Shown here in pieces: positions 16,741-26,519 of a stretch of DNA of 54,459 nt (positions are counted from its first letter, which is position 1; each line of letters begins with the position of its first letter). Under the pieces are notes generated by a model. The model was not told the DNA's origin. It did not search any database and saw only the letters and a list, made by a program, of their open reading frames with translations. This DNA comes from an uncultured Gallionellaceae bacterium (GTDB lineage Bacteria > Pseudomonadota > Gammaproteobacteria > Burkholderiales > Gallionellaceae): assembly GCA_903847155.1 (NCBI GenBank), contig CAINCU010000058.1:1-54459 (forward strand). The letters are read 5' to 3'. Position numbers and translations under genes: made by a program.

Positions 16741-19700
16741 ATGAACGAACTGCACCTGCAAGATAAATTCCTCATTCCGTTTTTTCGGGATGGATTGGGC
16801 TATAAGGAAGTCAAAGCCAACACCATCACGCAAGCGCTGATTATCGAAGAAGACTTGCAGGCTTTTATCTCGGACACCGAGCTGAACAAAAAACCCTACG
16901 AAATTCTGCTAAAGAAATACCACGGCGACAAAACTCTTTTGCTGCAAGAGTTGATTGCGCTGATTCAGGAGCGAATCGCCAGCAGCCGCAACATGGCGCT
17001 GTTCATCAACGCCAACAAGTCCATCAGCTTGCAGGGAATCAAGCTACACCTGTTCTATACCAGCGACAGCGTGATTCACGACAATGCGCTGTTTGATGAA
17101 AACATTTTTTCCGTGGTGCAGGAGCTGCCCTATAAATACAGCTTTCAGGGCAAGCAGGTGTTTTCTTTTCGCTCGGATATTGCGCTGTTTGTGAATGGCA
17201 TTTATCTGGGCTACAGCGAATTGAAGTCCAACTACACCAGCCAGAGCGCCAGCAAGAATGGCCGTGGCAAGGTGATCAAGGATTACTTCGAGGCGGTGAA
17301 GGTCTATCACCTGCATATTGATAGCAACGCCATGCTGGGTGATAGCGAGAAACTGCTTTTCCGCAAAGACTTCCTCAAGATTTTCGAGAAGGCGATTCAT
17401 ATCACCACCACCGACATCGGCGAGACTTTTGTGATCCGCACCATCGCGGATTATTTCGACGAGATTCTGGCCACTTGCCGCGAAGGAAAATTTGACCGCG
17501 AAGAGGTGGAGAAAAAGGCTTGCGGCGTGTTCAAGCCGTACCCTTTATTGCAGCCGGATGCCGACAAAAAAGACAAGCTGAAAGAGTTGTTCGCCGCGCT
17601 GTATGGCAAGTTTTATATCGAGAAAGAGATTCTGTATTACAACTTCATCGAGCGCGATGTGGTTGTTAACAAGGGCGTGAAAGAAGTCAAGAATGAAACC
17701 GGCCATTTGATTTCGCCGCGCCCAAAGCAGAAATTCGGCACCGATAAGATCATGGCCAAGATTGATGAATTTCTGGCGCATGAGCGGGAACCCGATTACT
17801 TCGAAAAGCTGCTGGAGAAACAGCTGGCGGGTGTGGGCGAGGCCAAGAAAAAAGAACTGCTGGAAAAGCGCAAGGCTTATTCCAATAACAAAAACGTGTA
17901 TTCACTGCTGATGCAGTACGCGGCAGGGTTCGGCAAATCCAATATCATCGGCTGGTCAGCATTGCAGCTGAAAGACCTGCGGCGCGACGGTGAGTACGTT
18001 TACGACAAGATCATGATCGTAGTGGACAGGTTGCAACTGCGCGGCCAGATTGATTCGTTGATGCTGAACATGAATATCGACAATCGTATGGTCATGGAAG
18101 CGAAGGACAAAAAAACCTTTCAAGAGGCGCTGGCATCCGATACCCGTTTGGTGATTGTGAATTTGCAGAAATTTGGTGCGGTGCGCGAGATGCTGGATGC
18201 GGACGTACTAAAGAAGCTTGCCAATATGCGCATCGCTTTTCTGATCGACGAGATACACCGTTCCAATAGCGGCGACCAGCATGAGGATATGGTGAGCATT
18301 TTCGACGAGCTGCAAACCCCGTTTGATAATGCCGCGTATGCCGCAGGCCACACCAAGAAAAACCTGATTATCGGCTTTACCGCCACCCCGGATGACCACA
18401 CGCTGGCACGTTTTGGCGAATTCAGCGGCTATGCCGAAAGCGAAAAGTTGTGGCGGCCTTTTGACAACTACACGATGAAGGAGGCGATTGAGGATGGCTT
18501 TATCCTGAACCCGCTAAAAAACATTGTGCCGGTGGCTTCCCGTATGTTGTTTGAATTGCCCGGCAACCCACTGGAGGGCTTCACCGAAAAAGATTACAAG
18601 GATGCGCAGAAGAAGCAGGTCTATGAAAACCGTGAGCGCATTGATGCCATCGCAAAATATGTGGCGGACTTGTTGGTGAAGGACGTGTACCGCCAGATTC
18701 GCGGCACGGGCAAGGCGATGCTGGCGGTGCATTCGATCAAAGCGGCGATTGCCTACCATGATGCTGTGACCCTACACTTCAATGCTCTGGTGCAGCAGCC
18801 CAAATATGCCAAATATGCCGATGCGCCGATTCATGTGGTGTATTCGAGCAATCAGGACGAGCAGAGTGCTTCGGGGATGAATGGCAACCTATCGGAAGAA
18901 AAGGTCTTGGAAAGTTTTGCGCGGCCCAACAATAACGGCCTGATGATTGTGGTGGCGAAGCTGCAAACCGGCTTCGACGAGAAAAAACTGCACACCTTGT
19001 TTCTGGATAAGGAGATCAAGGGTATCAGTGCTATTCAAACCATTTCCAGAGTCAACCGCACGGCCAAGTACAAGAACGACTGCAAGATTGTGGATTTCTC
19101 CTACAACAATGTGAATGTGCAAAACATCAAGGAAGCGTTCGAGCACTACTCCGATGTGGTGGTGAGCGATTTTGATCCGTTCGGCGACAAGAAGGTGCTG
19201 GATGTCCTTCTCGTAGAGCTGAAAAAATCGGATGTCCTCGATAAGTTTTTTGACGTATTCATGGCGATTTATAAAGATCGCGCCAAACGAGATGAACCTG
19301 AAAGTTTTCTGGACTTTGAAAGCAGTTTAAAAAAATACATTGATGCCCACCCCCAGCGCACCGCCGACACCAAAGCCAAGGTCGCACAATATTTCACCAT
19401 TCTCAACCGTATCGAATATGTGATTGAGTTGGATGCCAAGTATAGTGAGCCGAGCTTTTTATTCTTCTGGCGCAAGTTCAACACGCTCTACAACATGATG
19501 CACCGTAGTGAGGACGTGAAAGACCCGATTGAGGTGTATTTCGATAACCAGATTGGGATTATTGAAGTCACGACTTATGACACAAAATTCAAACCGAAAA
19601 AACCGCTCAAAGTGGCTGAAGCACCACCGCCTGGCGGTGGCTATCAATTTGATATTCTCGCAATCATTGCTGCACGTAATGAGCAGGAAGCAAAAACGGG

Positions 19701-19962
19701 GACGTTGATTCAGGAATTTGAAGCCAAGATTTCGGACTTCTTCAGCTATGTGCGTAACACCAATGAGGGTGAGCGGCTGATCGTAAAGATCAAGTCGCAT
19801 GTATCCGAAGCCGAGATTTACGATGACTTTGCGAAAATCTTCCGCCGCTATAAGGCGCTCAATCGTCAGGCCGTTGGAGATTACTTCTTCAAGGAAACTG
19901 AAGACCTGGTTGATAAGCTATGTGATGATTTTGAAGTGACGGTGCGGAGCGCCTATGAATGA
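16741..19962 (+). CDS. hsdR: Type I restriction subunit HsdR, 1073 residues
   Basis: The N-terminal nuclease domain has its PD-(D/E)XK residues: D146 in FRSDIALFVNG and E160-L-K162. The SF2 translocase follows: a Walker A variant AGFGKSN near residue 395, DEIHRS near 503, GFTATPDD near 543 and ISRVNRTAKYK near 770. A C-terminal helical region of about 250 residues joins it to HsdM. The frame opens at 16708 inside the palindromic repeat, but MNELHLQDKFLIPFF from ATG 16741 is the family-like start. The usual GxGKT is GFGKS here; lysine is kept. With hsdM and hsdS intact, a working system is plausible. Confidence 0.93.
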   Translation: MNELHLQDKFLIPFFRDGLGYKEVKANTITQALIIEEDLQAFISDTELNKKPYEILLKKYHGDKTLLLQELIALIQERIASSRNMALFINANKSISLQGIKLHLFYTSDSVIHDNALFDENIFSVVQELPYKYSFQGKQVFSFRSDIALFVNGIYLGYSELKSNYTSQSASKNGRGKVIKDYFEAVKVYHLHIDSNAMLGDSEKLLFRKDFLKIFEKAIHITTTDIGETFVIRTIADYFDEILATCREGKFDREEVEKKACGVFKPYPLLQPDADKKDKLKELFAALYGKFYIEKEILYYNFIERDVVVNKGVKEVKNETGHLISPRPKQKFGTDKIMAKIDEFLAHEREPDYFEKLLEKQLAGVGEAKKKELLEKRKAYSNNKNVYSLLMQYAAGFGKSNIIGWSALQLKDLRRDGEYVYDKIMIVVDRLQLRGQIDSLMLNMNIDNRMVMEAKDKKTFQEALASDTRLVIVNLQKFGAVREMLDADVLKKLANMRIAFLIDEIHRSNSGDQHEDMVSIFDELQTPFDNAAYAAGHTKKNLIIGFTATPDDHTLARFGEFSGYAESEKLWRPFDNYTMKEAIEDGFILNPLKNIVPVASRMLFELPGNPLEGFTEKDYKDAQKKQVYENRERIDAIAKYVADLLVKDVYRQIRGTGKAMLAVHSIKAAIAYHDAVTLHFNALVQQPKYAKYADAPIHVVYSSNQDEQSASGMNGNLSEEKVLESFARPNNNGLMIVVAKLQTGFDEKKLHTLFLDKEIKGISAIQTISRVNRTAKYKNDCKIVDFSYNNVNVQNIKEAFEHYSDVVVSDFDPFGDKKVLDVLLVELKKSDVLDKFFDVFMAIYKDRAKRDEPESFLDFESSLKKYIDAHPQRTADTKAKVAQYFTILNRIEYVIELDAKYSEPSFLFFWRKFNTLYNMMHRSEDVKDPIEVYFDNQIGIIEVTTYDTKFKPKKPLKVAEAPPPGGGYQFDILAIIAARNEQEAKTGTLIQEFEAKISDFFSYVRNTNEGERLIVKIKSHVSEAEIYDDFAKIFRRYKALNRQAVGDYFFKETEDLVDKLCDDFEVTVRSAYE

Positions 19963-20405
19963 AGGGGCCGTCAATTTTGCTGTAATACATCCGTTAACTT
20001 TGAAGACTTGTCAGGGTCAGCCTAGCATGATTGTCGCTTGGTCTGGTAAGCGTTAGTTCCGCTCCTGATGGAGGGTACAGCAAGGCAGGTAGCCTGCACA
20101 ATAAAGTGGCAACTGGCTTATGACCGCTTCAGTTTACTTCACACTGTCACACCTCTCAGCGCAGTTCACTCCAAAACTTTACATAATCGAGAACTGTGCA
20201 TAATCGGCCATTGCGGACTGTGGCGATTTTGCTACAGGGCTTTGAGCCTGGCCTAGAGGAATGTCTGCTTCCAAGTTTGCGAACCATAATGGAAGGTTGA
20301 GATTTGCCAAAGTGGATATCAGTTATTGCGCGTTGAAAATCCAAGTGCGCCGTAATTTAGATTCACAGGCTGGATCTTCGAAAAAGAGTAAATAGGGCTA
20401 GGTGG
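19963..20405. other. Gene-free stretch between hsdR and hamB (convergent ends)
   Basis: The two genes converge here. A small stem GCAGG/CCTGC lies at 20085-20097. I see no T-tailed terminator, RNA or convincing small gene. Confidence 0.45.
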
Positions 20406-23400
20406 TTAAACGTCAGGCCCCACATACCGCCAAGCTATTGTGTTCCGCTCCTCTGAGACGGTTGCCGTTAATATCCCCTTTCGATGCGGATTTGCTGGAG
20501 TTTGCAGTTTCCCCAGCAGTTCATAGTCGGCACTGAACACTAGATTCTCAGACCCAACCGTGGATCCAATACGAAGCGGAAGCCCTGGCGGCGGTAACTT
20601 ACCTTTCATCCAAGATATTTGAACTGAGCCCTCTGTACGTTTCCATGTACGTTCGAGTGGAGCATCAAACGCGCGAACAAATTCCACCCACAGCGAATGC
20701 GTTTCATTGCTTGGCCAAGTAGCTTCAGCAGTGAGGGCTACGACAGGAGCGCTCCGCAACCACCGAGCTAACTCCGATGCCGTCGTAAATGTTCCTACGC
20801 CATCGTACACGGCCTTTATTGCTGCTAGCCTAGATCCGAATCCTGCTTGCATCAGATAAGCTGCCGAATGATTCCTGGTACCAGTTTCGACGGCTGCAAC
20901 CGCCAAACCAAGTTCATAAGCATCCAAAGTAGTGCCGTCTGCAAACGGATTAACATGAGCCAACCCACGTACACGCACGGCTTCCATTCCCCACGAGAGC
21001 TTGTAGATCAGACCGTCCTCAACAAACTGAAGCACTTCTTTGACCGCCCCTGATGGCAATGATGCCATTGGATTGCCGCTAAGCCAAACAGAAAGAACTT
21101 CCCGCCAATTATCTGGCAGTACTTTTGGCACGAAGGGAGGGATTGAGAAAATTATTTCGGCGAAAGCCGTGACAGCTTGGTTAGCAACGGCATCTTGTTT
21201 CAATAAGAGAGCGGCATTTGCACTAACTAGCAACGCCTCAAGTTGAGTCGCCAGTTCATCGAGGACGCGACCAGTTTCTAGCCCAACACCCGCCAAGAAG
21301 TAGCCACGACGTTGAGTTGGTGTCGAGTTAGCCCACATGAACTTTGCTCGATCCGACATCGTTGTACTGAGAAGCGTCTTTGTGGGTTCGTCTAGATACT
21401 TCAATCGACGTTGAAACAACGATGATTCCAAGGCGGTTTCCAAACACTTCTCTATGTCATCATCTGCTATGGTTTGGTCTCCCAGCAAACTCAAGATCGC
21501 AGTATCCAGACTCGTAATGTAGTTTTGCCATTTAGATCGTTCTTCGGCGGCATTTTTTGCGGATTCGCCATTTACAATTGGAAAATCCCAAGCGCCTGTA
21601 CCAGCGACATACTCGCAGAGCGAGCCTACATCTTTGGTGCCGAGCTTTTGAGACATTCTTATCAAAAGAGTAACTATCAGACGTACGAGGCCACTCTCCA
21701 TCTGTCGGCCACTCTGGTCATCTATCAATGCCTTCCACTTGTTCCTGTTCTTAGCAACATCCTCAAAAATTGGTAATAGCACTAATCCTTCAACATCGAT
21801 GTACGCCCGACCAGCACGACCGACCACATTGCGAAACTCTGAGATTTCAATGGCCTGTCCATTGCGAGTAAGCCCGTGAAAAATGAGGCTGGTAGCGGAT
21901 AGATTTAGTCCTTGTGCTAACGTAGGTGATGAGACAGTGATCTTCAGAACACCAGATTGCAGTAACCGTTCAATCTCTTTGCGATATGGGGACGGCAGGG
22001 CGCCGTGATGTATAGCAACGCCAAGTCTCAAGCACTTCAGCAATACATGCTCTGCACCGAACCACTCGGCACCGATTGAAAGTGCTGGTGCAAGCAGCTT
22101 CTCGTCTGCTTCAAGGACAGAATTGAGGGCTCCGCGATTATTAAGATCAATGATTGCTGATGCAAATGGCTCTACGGACTTTCTAATTGGGCAAAAAATG
22201 AGAACCGATTGACCGTCCTCAACCAATCGCCAAGCTGTCGCCAAACAAAGTTCACGTTGGTCCGCAGGAAACTTTTTCGTGCGCTGACCATTCGGAGGAA
22301 TACGAGCGTTGAAAAAATTCGGTACGAACGGCTTCTCTTCGCCCACAGAAACGTTAAGACGCGCATGATCTCCTTGCCACTCAACTTCGCCAAAGCGCAG
22401 CCTTGTCGGTCGCCATTTCTGCTGAATTAAACCCTCTGGCTTATCCTGGGTCAACCAAGCCACGAAATCGTCTAGCTGTTCCCCTTCGGGAAGTATCGCG
22501 GACAGACAGATGATCCGCCTGTTCGTGGCATCGGGTCGCCGCAGCAACCGCTGAATCTGCGCTTCATACCGAACCTCACGTTCGTTGATTCCAATCATGT
22601 GCCCCTCGTCGAGCACAACAAGTCCAACGTCATCAAGAAGCGTGGGATCGTTCCTCAGCGCAAAGTCGAGTTTTTCAGGAGTAGCAACGATAATATCCCT
22701 AGTCTTTAATGCATCGACATCGGCACCACTCACACCCATGCTTCCGTATAGACTGGATACTGTTTTTCCCAACGGCAAAAAGGTTCGCTGCAGGCTAACC
22801 TCAGTTTGGGCGGATAGCGCCCGAAGAGGAGTTACAAAGACAACTCTTTTTCCAGTGGCAAGACACGCCAGAATACAAAGCTCCGCAATTCGGGTCTTGC
22901 CTGCACTGGTTGGCAGTGACAGAACAAGATTTGCGTCTAATTCAAGCACTCTGTTTGTCGCTTCGAGCTGCGATGGCCAGAGTTCGATTTCAGATTTTTT
23001 CCGGCGATACAGCGAGGAGATAAACAGGTTTCGGAGATCCAACCATGTAGACGAGCATCCGTCTGGTGCTCCGATCATTGGTAGCCTGTTATGAAAGCTC
23101 ATGTCCCAAAGACCTTGCAACAGGTGGATTGCTAGCTTATGACTCCACCACAGCGTGACTAAATTAAACTCCGCAGCGCCTTCCATTCCAACACGGAGCT
23201 TTTCAACAGCACCTTCAAGTAACACTGACTCCCCTCGCTCAAACGCAAGCATTGCCGTCGCCACTGCGCCAAGAAAATTGTCAGTCAGCGTCCGATCCAG
23301 CACTTCCATTAGACCTGAGTTCGGTGCCTCGTCAGCATCTTCATCGCCCGGATTTACCATAGAGATCAGTACATCTTCAGATGCTGATCCGCCTAAGCGC

Positions 23401-23882
23401 CAGCGTGCGACATCAGAGTCGAGTCTGTCTAGGTCTCTCAACATCAGGCGAGCAATGCAGAGTTCGCACTCGGTCAGATTTGATTCCCCGATACTCACGT
23501 GAAGCAGCGAGTAGGCCCTAGCTGAAAATCGTCCCAAGTGGTAAGCAGTTGCGGCGACAAGGCGGTGAAAATCGCGCTCGGGTGTATCGCCACCTTTTGA
23601 GACAACTGCTTCCAGTGCCTCGCCCGCATGCTCAAACGCACTCCGTGCAAGCTCAGCGTTTCCTTCTCCCTCTAAGACGTGCAGCCCGTGTGACAACAAA
23701 GAGTATCCATACGACATAAGGTCGTAGCTTAGCAAATGAGAAAATGGAGGCGCATCTGGAGGAAGAACGCCATCGCGCCAAATCATCGACCTCGACTGTC
23801 CCCTTGCCAAGAGCTTCAATCTGAAGCCTGGTGAGATGGCGTCTCTAATGCTTGCTTCTAATTCAGGGATGCTAGAGGCCAT
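20406..23882 (-). CDS. hamB: Hachiman defence helicase HamB, 1158 residues
   Basis: An N-terminal helical region (about 1-310) is followed by a Ski2-like SF2 helicase: Walker A LPTSAGKTRIAEL near residue 326, VFVTPLRAL, IVATPEKLDF, DEGH near 425, LSAILPEG, SSPTLAQGLNLSATSL near 665 and the NVVGRAGRA motif near 686. The C-terminal 400 residues are helical. The partner gene directly upstream is a DUF1837/HamA nuclease, overlapping by 11 bases, which defines the Hachiman (also AbpAB-type) pair. In that system HamB senses damaged or phage DNA and releases HamA to degrade DNA. Assignment rests on the pairing plus motifs. Confidence 0.85.
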   Translation of the reverse strand: MASSIPELEASIRDAISPGFRLKLLARGQSRSMIWRDGVLPPDAPPFSHLLSYDLMSYGYSLLSHGLHVLEGEGNAELARSAFEHAGEALEAVVSKGGDTPERDFHRLVAATAYHLGRFSARAYSLLHVSIGESNLTECELCIARLMLRDLDRLDSDVARWRLGGSASEDVLISMVNPGDEDADEAPNSGLMEVLDRTLTDNFLGAVATAMLAFERGESVLLEGAVEKLRVGMEGAAEFNLVTLWWSHKLAIHLLQGLWDMSFHNRLPMIGAPDGCSSTWLDLRNLFISSLYRRKKSEIELWPSQLEATNRVLELDANLVLSLPTSAGKTRIAELCILACLATGKRVVFVTPLRALSAQTEVSLQRTFLPLGKTVSSLYGSMGVSGADVDALKTRDIIVATPEKLDFALRNDPTLLDDVGLVVLDEGHMIGINEREVRYEAQIQRLLRRPDATNRRIICLSAILPEGEQLDDFVAWLTQDKPEGLIQQKWRPTRLRFGEVEWQGDHARLNVSVGEEKPFVPNFFNARIPPNGQRTKKFPADQRELCLATAWRLVEDGQSVLIFCPIRKSVEPFASAIIDLNNRGALNSVLEADEKLLAPALSIGAEWFGAEHVLLKCLRLGVAIHHGALPSPYRKEIERLLQSGVLKITVSSPTLAQGLNLSATSLIFHGLTRNGQAIEISEFRNVVGRAGRAYIDVEGLVLLPIFEDVAKNRNKWKALIDDQSGRQMESGLVRLIVTLLIRMSQKLGTKDVGSLCEYVAGTGAWDFPIVNGESAKNAAEERSKWQNYITSLDTAILSLLGDQTIADDDIEKCLETALESSLFQRRLKYLDEPTKTLLSTTMSDRAKFMWANSTPTQRRGYFLAGVGLETGRVLDELATQLEALLVSANAALLLKQDAVANQAVTAFAEIIFSIPPFVPKVLPDNWREVLSVWLSGNPMASLPSGAVKEVLQFVEDGLIYKLSWGMEAVRVRGLAHVNPFADGTTLDAYELGLAVAAVETGTRNHSAAYLMQAGFGSRLAAIKAVYDGVGTFTTASELARWLRSAPVVALTAEATWPSNETHSLWVEFVRAFDAPLERTWKRTEGSVQISWMKGKLPPPGLPLRIGSTVGSENLVFSADYELLGKLQTPANPHRKGILTATVSEERNTIAWRYVGPDV

Positions 23883-24642
23883 CGATATTTACCTGTTCAA
23901 ACACCAGCTTGATAAATTCCTGATGCTTCTGAACGCGAATACCAACGGAGATTTGTTCGATACTACCTTTATAATTATTGAGGTCGTTTCGCAAAATCGC
24001 CGTCGGATCATTACCCGAAAAAGTAAACATCATGTGCGTGACCTGAGATGACGCTACTTGATCATCCAGCTGAGCTCTGTCGAGTATGTCCGTCATCTTT
24101 TTATCACCTTGCTCAAAATATCTTGTCGCAATGAACGCCATTGCGTGAGCAGATGGTCTGCCATTATTGGCGGCAAGCGCTATACGAGCAGCAGAAACAG
24201 TGACGGTATTCAGCGACAGTCGACTTTTGGCTTCACCCTTCAAGATGGATAGCTTCTTGGTTTTGGCATCTATGGCAAATGAGAGGACATCCTCTCCTCG
24301 CATCGCCATATTGCGGTGATCTTTCCAACGCAATCGCATTACACCCAGCTTGAATTGGGTGAACTCTGTAAGGTATGTGACCCCTAGTATCTCCCCGAGG
24401 TCTCCTGATCGGACAGCCTTCGTCGTAGGGAGTTGAGCTTCTATAAACGTAGCAGTCTTGGTCTTTCCCAACCGTTTTAAGAGGTCTGCAACTCGGTCTG
24501 CCGACACGTAATGTAGCGGAACAGCTTTCGCAACAAGGCTGACTGCGTCATTGATTTTCGCTGGCTCAGCATTTAAGATAGTAAGCTCCCTGCTTCCAAC
24601 CATCTCCTTCGTGGCAGTGCACCACTTGGCAAATTTTGTCAC
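23872..24642 (-). CDS. hamA: Hachiman effector nuclease HamA (DUF1837), 256 residues
   Basis: The protein shows the DUF1837 pattern with PD-(D/E)XK-type residues: GDLGEILG (E84), LRWKDHRNMAMRGEDVLSF (D118) and LKGEAKSR (E137, K139). These match the HamA active site. The start is GTG at 24642 with AGGGGA about 7 bases upstream. It overlaps hamB by 11 bases, so the pair is co-translated. HamA is the DNA-degrading half of Hachiman and is held inactive by HamB until invasion. All catalytic residues are present. Confidence 0.85.
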   Translation of the reverse strand: MTKFAKWCTATKEMVGSRELTILNAEPAKINDAVSLVAKAVPLHYVSADRVADLLKRLGKTKTATFIEAQLPTTKAVRSGDLGEILGVTYLTEFTQFKLGVMRLRWKDHRNMAMRGEDVLSFAIDAKTKKLSILKGEAKSRLSLNTVTVSAARIALAANNGRPSAHAMAFIATRYFEQGDKKMTDILDRAQLDDQVASSQVTHMMFTFSGNDPTAILRNDLNNYKGSIEQISVGIRVQKHQEFIKLVFEQVNIDGL

Positions 24643-24703
24643 TGTTGCTTCCCCTGGAAGTTATGTTCGCTATGCATGCCAAGTGTAAGATTCGCTGTGC
24701 TGC

Positions 24704-25465
24704 TCATTCGAGGCGAACGATGTCTGCATCGTTTTCTCGAATCACTGATACATGAAGAACTAAAAAATCAGTCGGTACGCCGACACCTCCCTCAAGTCGC
24801 TGCTTCTCTCGCGCAGCAAAGACAAGAAATCCGCAGCGTTTCAACTCATTTAGTTCATCAGAAAGGGACTTTGAGGCTCGCACCTTCTCGATGGGTTCAA
24901 GGTCACTCGCGCAGTCTACCCAATCCTTCAAATTCTGCAGGAAGCCACCAACAATTTCGACCTCATCGGTAGAGAGGTCGTCGCTGTGATTCTGGTAAGA
25001 GCCGTGACATCCGGACGCAAGATTAAAGAGTTCTTGCCCAGATTCGACGGTTTTGAGTTTAGCCGGAATCTCACTCTTGAAGCGCCTTACCTTGACTGGC
25101 GGAAGACCTTCTGCTTCCTTGAATTTGGAATCGACCCATCGTTCGTGATTATCTTTGATGGATCGTAGTAACTTGGCGGTGTAGGTGTCGAACTGATCAT
25201 CCACCATCTTGTGATGCACGCGACACAGTAGCAAGAGGTTGGCGATGTCATCTATGCTCTGTGGCTCAATAGCGGCGTCGTACCTTGGCCCACTAAGTGC
25301 GCCGGAATTGATGTGGCATTCGTCACCAACGACGGACTCAGAATCTACGCTGGTTTCATCGACAACCAACCGTTGACGGCAAATCGCGCAACGATTGCCT
25401 GAGCGCCCCCAAAGAATTTTTCGTGACTTGTCAGTGATTGCCATGGTCGTGAGCGAGATGTTCAC
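24704..25465 (-). CDS. HNH endonuclease domain protein, 253 residues
   Basis: The first 90 residues are an HNH domain with a zinc-binding CAIC pair: MAITDKSRKILWGRSGNRCA, then GDECHINS, DDIANLLLLCRVHHKMVD. The remaining 160 residues are helical and unrecognised and may sense the target. The frame starts with GTG at 25465, overlapping the upstream stop (GTGA); an alternative ATG at 25444 matches the usual family start and may be the true one. It forms a two-gene unit with the PD-(D/E)XK-like gene. Such a pair of nuclease folds between Hachiman and an OLD nuclease suggests a defence role (inference). Confidence 0.8.
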   Translation of the reverse strand: MNISLTTMAITDKSRKILWGRSGNRCAICRQRLVVDETSVDSESVVGDECHINSGALSGPRYDAAIEPQSIDDIANLLLLCRVHHKMVDDQFDTYTAKLLRSIKDNHERWVDSKFKEAEGLPPVKVRRFKSEIPAKLKTVESGQELFNLASGCHGSYQNHSDDLSTDEVEIVGGFLQNLKDWVDCASDLEPIEKVRASKSLSDELNELKRCGFLVFAAREKQRLEGGVGVPTDFLVLHVSVIRENDADIVRLE

Positions 25466-26412
25466 TCATCGTCGTCTGGAGTGCGAGATTCCGTGAGTAT
25501 GGTCAGATACCTAACAGCATGGTTTCCTGTTAATCCATGGCGCACATTAAGATCGAAATATAGTGCTCGAAGTGCGGGGTAATCGCTGGCCCGTAAAGTG
25601 AAGGATTCTCCATCAATATTGTTCTCTATGAAACCATCCCAACATAAATCTTGCAGTGCGGCATCTGTCCTTTGCGCAACTTGATGGTCAGACTCGGGTG
25701 AGGCGGCCTCGGTAAAACTGCATAGATCATCTAGGCTAAATGTGAGCTTGCCTTCTAGGTGATCAACCATTGAGCCAATCACAATCTGCCGGTGTTCTTG
25801 TGTAGTGTCTGCAAGTTCATCTACTGCCTTCGTAACGACATAGTCACTGCGGCATAGAATACGACTGCAATACGCGGCAATGTCAGTCCCATCAAGGCTG
25901 TAAAAATGCATCGCATGCTCGGGGGAGACAATTTTTACATCATCCAGAGAAGTGAATTCCGCTGCGACCTTCCTGACGTAATCACGATATGCCGAAATAT
26001 CACAGCAGAGCAAAATGTAAAACATGCTTACGTGGTGTTTGGATTGTGCATCAGTGCGCTGCGCTTTCAAATCTTTAACTAAAGATGATTTTCCGTCGCC
26101 ACGTTTTATATCGTCTTCGATCTCTTTTTGGCTTTTTACTTGTAGCGCAACCGCATCTTTATTGCCTTCTTCATCCTCAAATCTAAAGAGAATGTCTGCA
26201 CCATTGTCGCGAAATCCTTGAATATCTAGAGCGGATGTTTTATGCCTGTTAAACAGTTGAAGAATTGACTCTACTTTGTCGTGAAAGGCTGGACATAGAT
26301 CCTTATTATGAGCAAGATGTTTGAATGCCTTAGTGTCTTCTGGGGTCGAGCTGCTAAGAAATAGTAGTTGTGACAATAGCTCCCCGGGAGTGGCTCGGTG
26401 CGTGATGAACAT
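25462..26412 (-). CDS. PD-(D/E)XK-like nuclease domain protein, 316 residues
   Basis: Residues 60 to 105 look like a restriction-endonuclease fold: LDIQGFRDNGADILFRFE (aspartate), then DAVALQVKSQKEIEDD, where QVK takes the place of E-x-K as in Mrr-type enzymes. The C-terminal part (140-316) has no motif I know; LTFSLDDLCSFTEAAS may be a helical recognition domain. It starts 108 bases after the OLD gene and overlaps the HNH gene, so the two make one unit. I cannot name a known system made of these two genes. Confidence 0.6.
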   Translation of the reverse strand: MFITHRATPGELLSQLLFLSSSTPEDTKAFKHLAHNKDLCPAFHDKVESILQLFNRHKTSALDIQGFRDNGADILFRFEDEEGNKDAVALQVKSQKEIEDDIKRGDGKSSLVKDLKAQRTDAQSKHHVSMFYILLCCDISAYRDYVRKVAAEFTSLDDVKIVSPEHAMHFYSLDGTDIAAYCSRILCRSDYVVTKAVDELADTTQEHRQIVIGSMVDHLEGKLTFSLDDLCSFTEAASPESDHQVAQRTDAALQDLCWDGFIENNIDGESFTLRASDYPALRALYFDLNVRHGLTGNHAVRYLTILTESRTPDDDE

Positions 26413-26519
26413 TATTGAATTCGCTTTCTAAATGACTAGATCCAGTTTAGTGCAGATTGAAGTTCTGTAGCATCTGTCGCGTGATGTATGCTACCAGTTG
26501 TAATCAACGCGTTTAAGAA

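Noticed and set aside
20068-20256. 62-codon frame between hsdR and hamB
   Set aside because: No ribosome site, no protein-like pattern.
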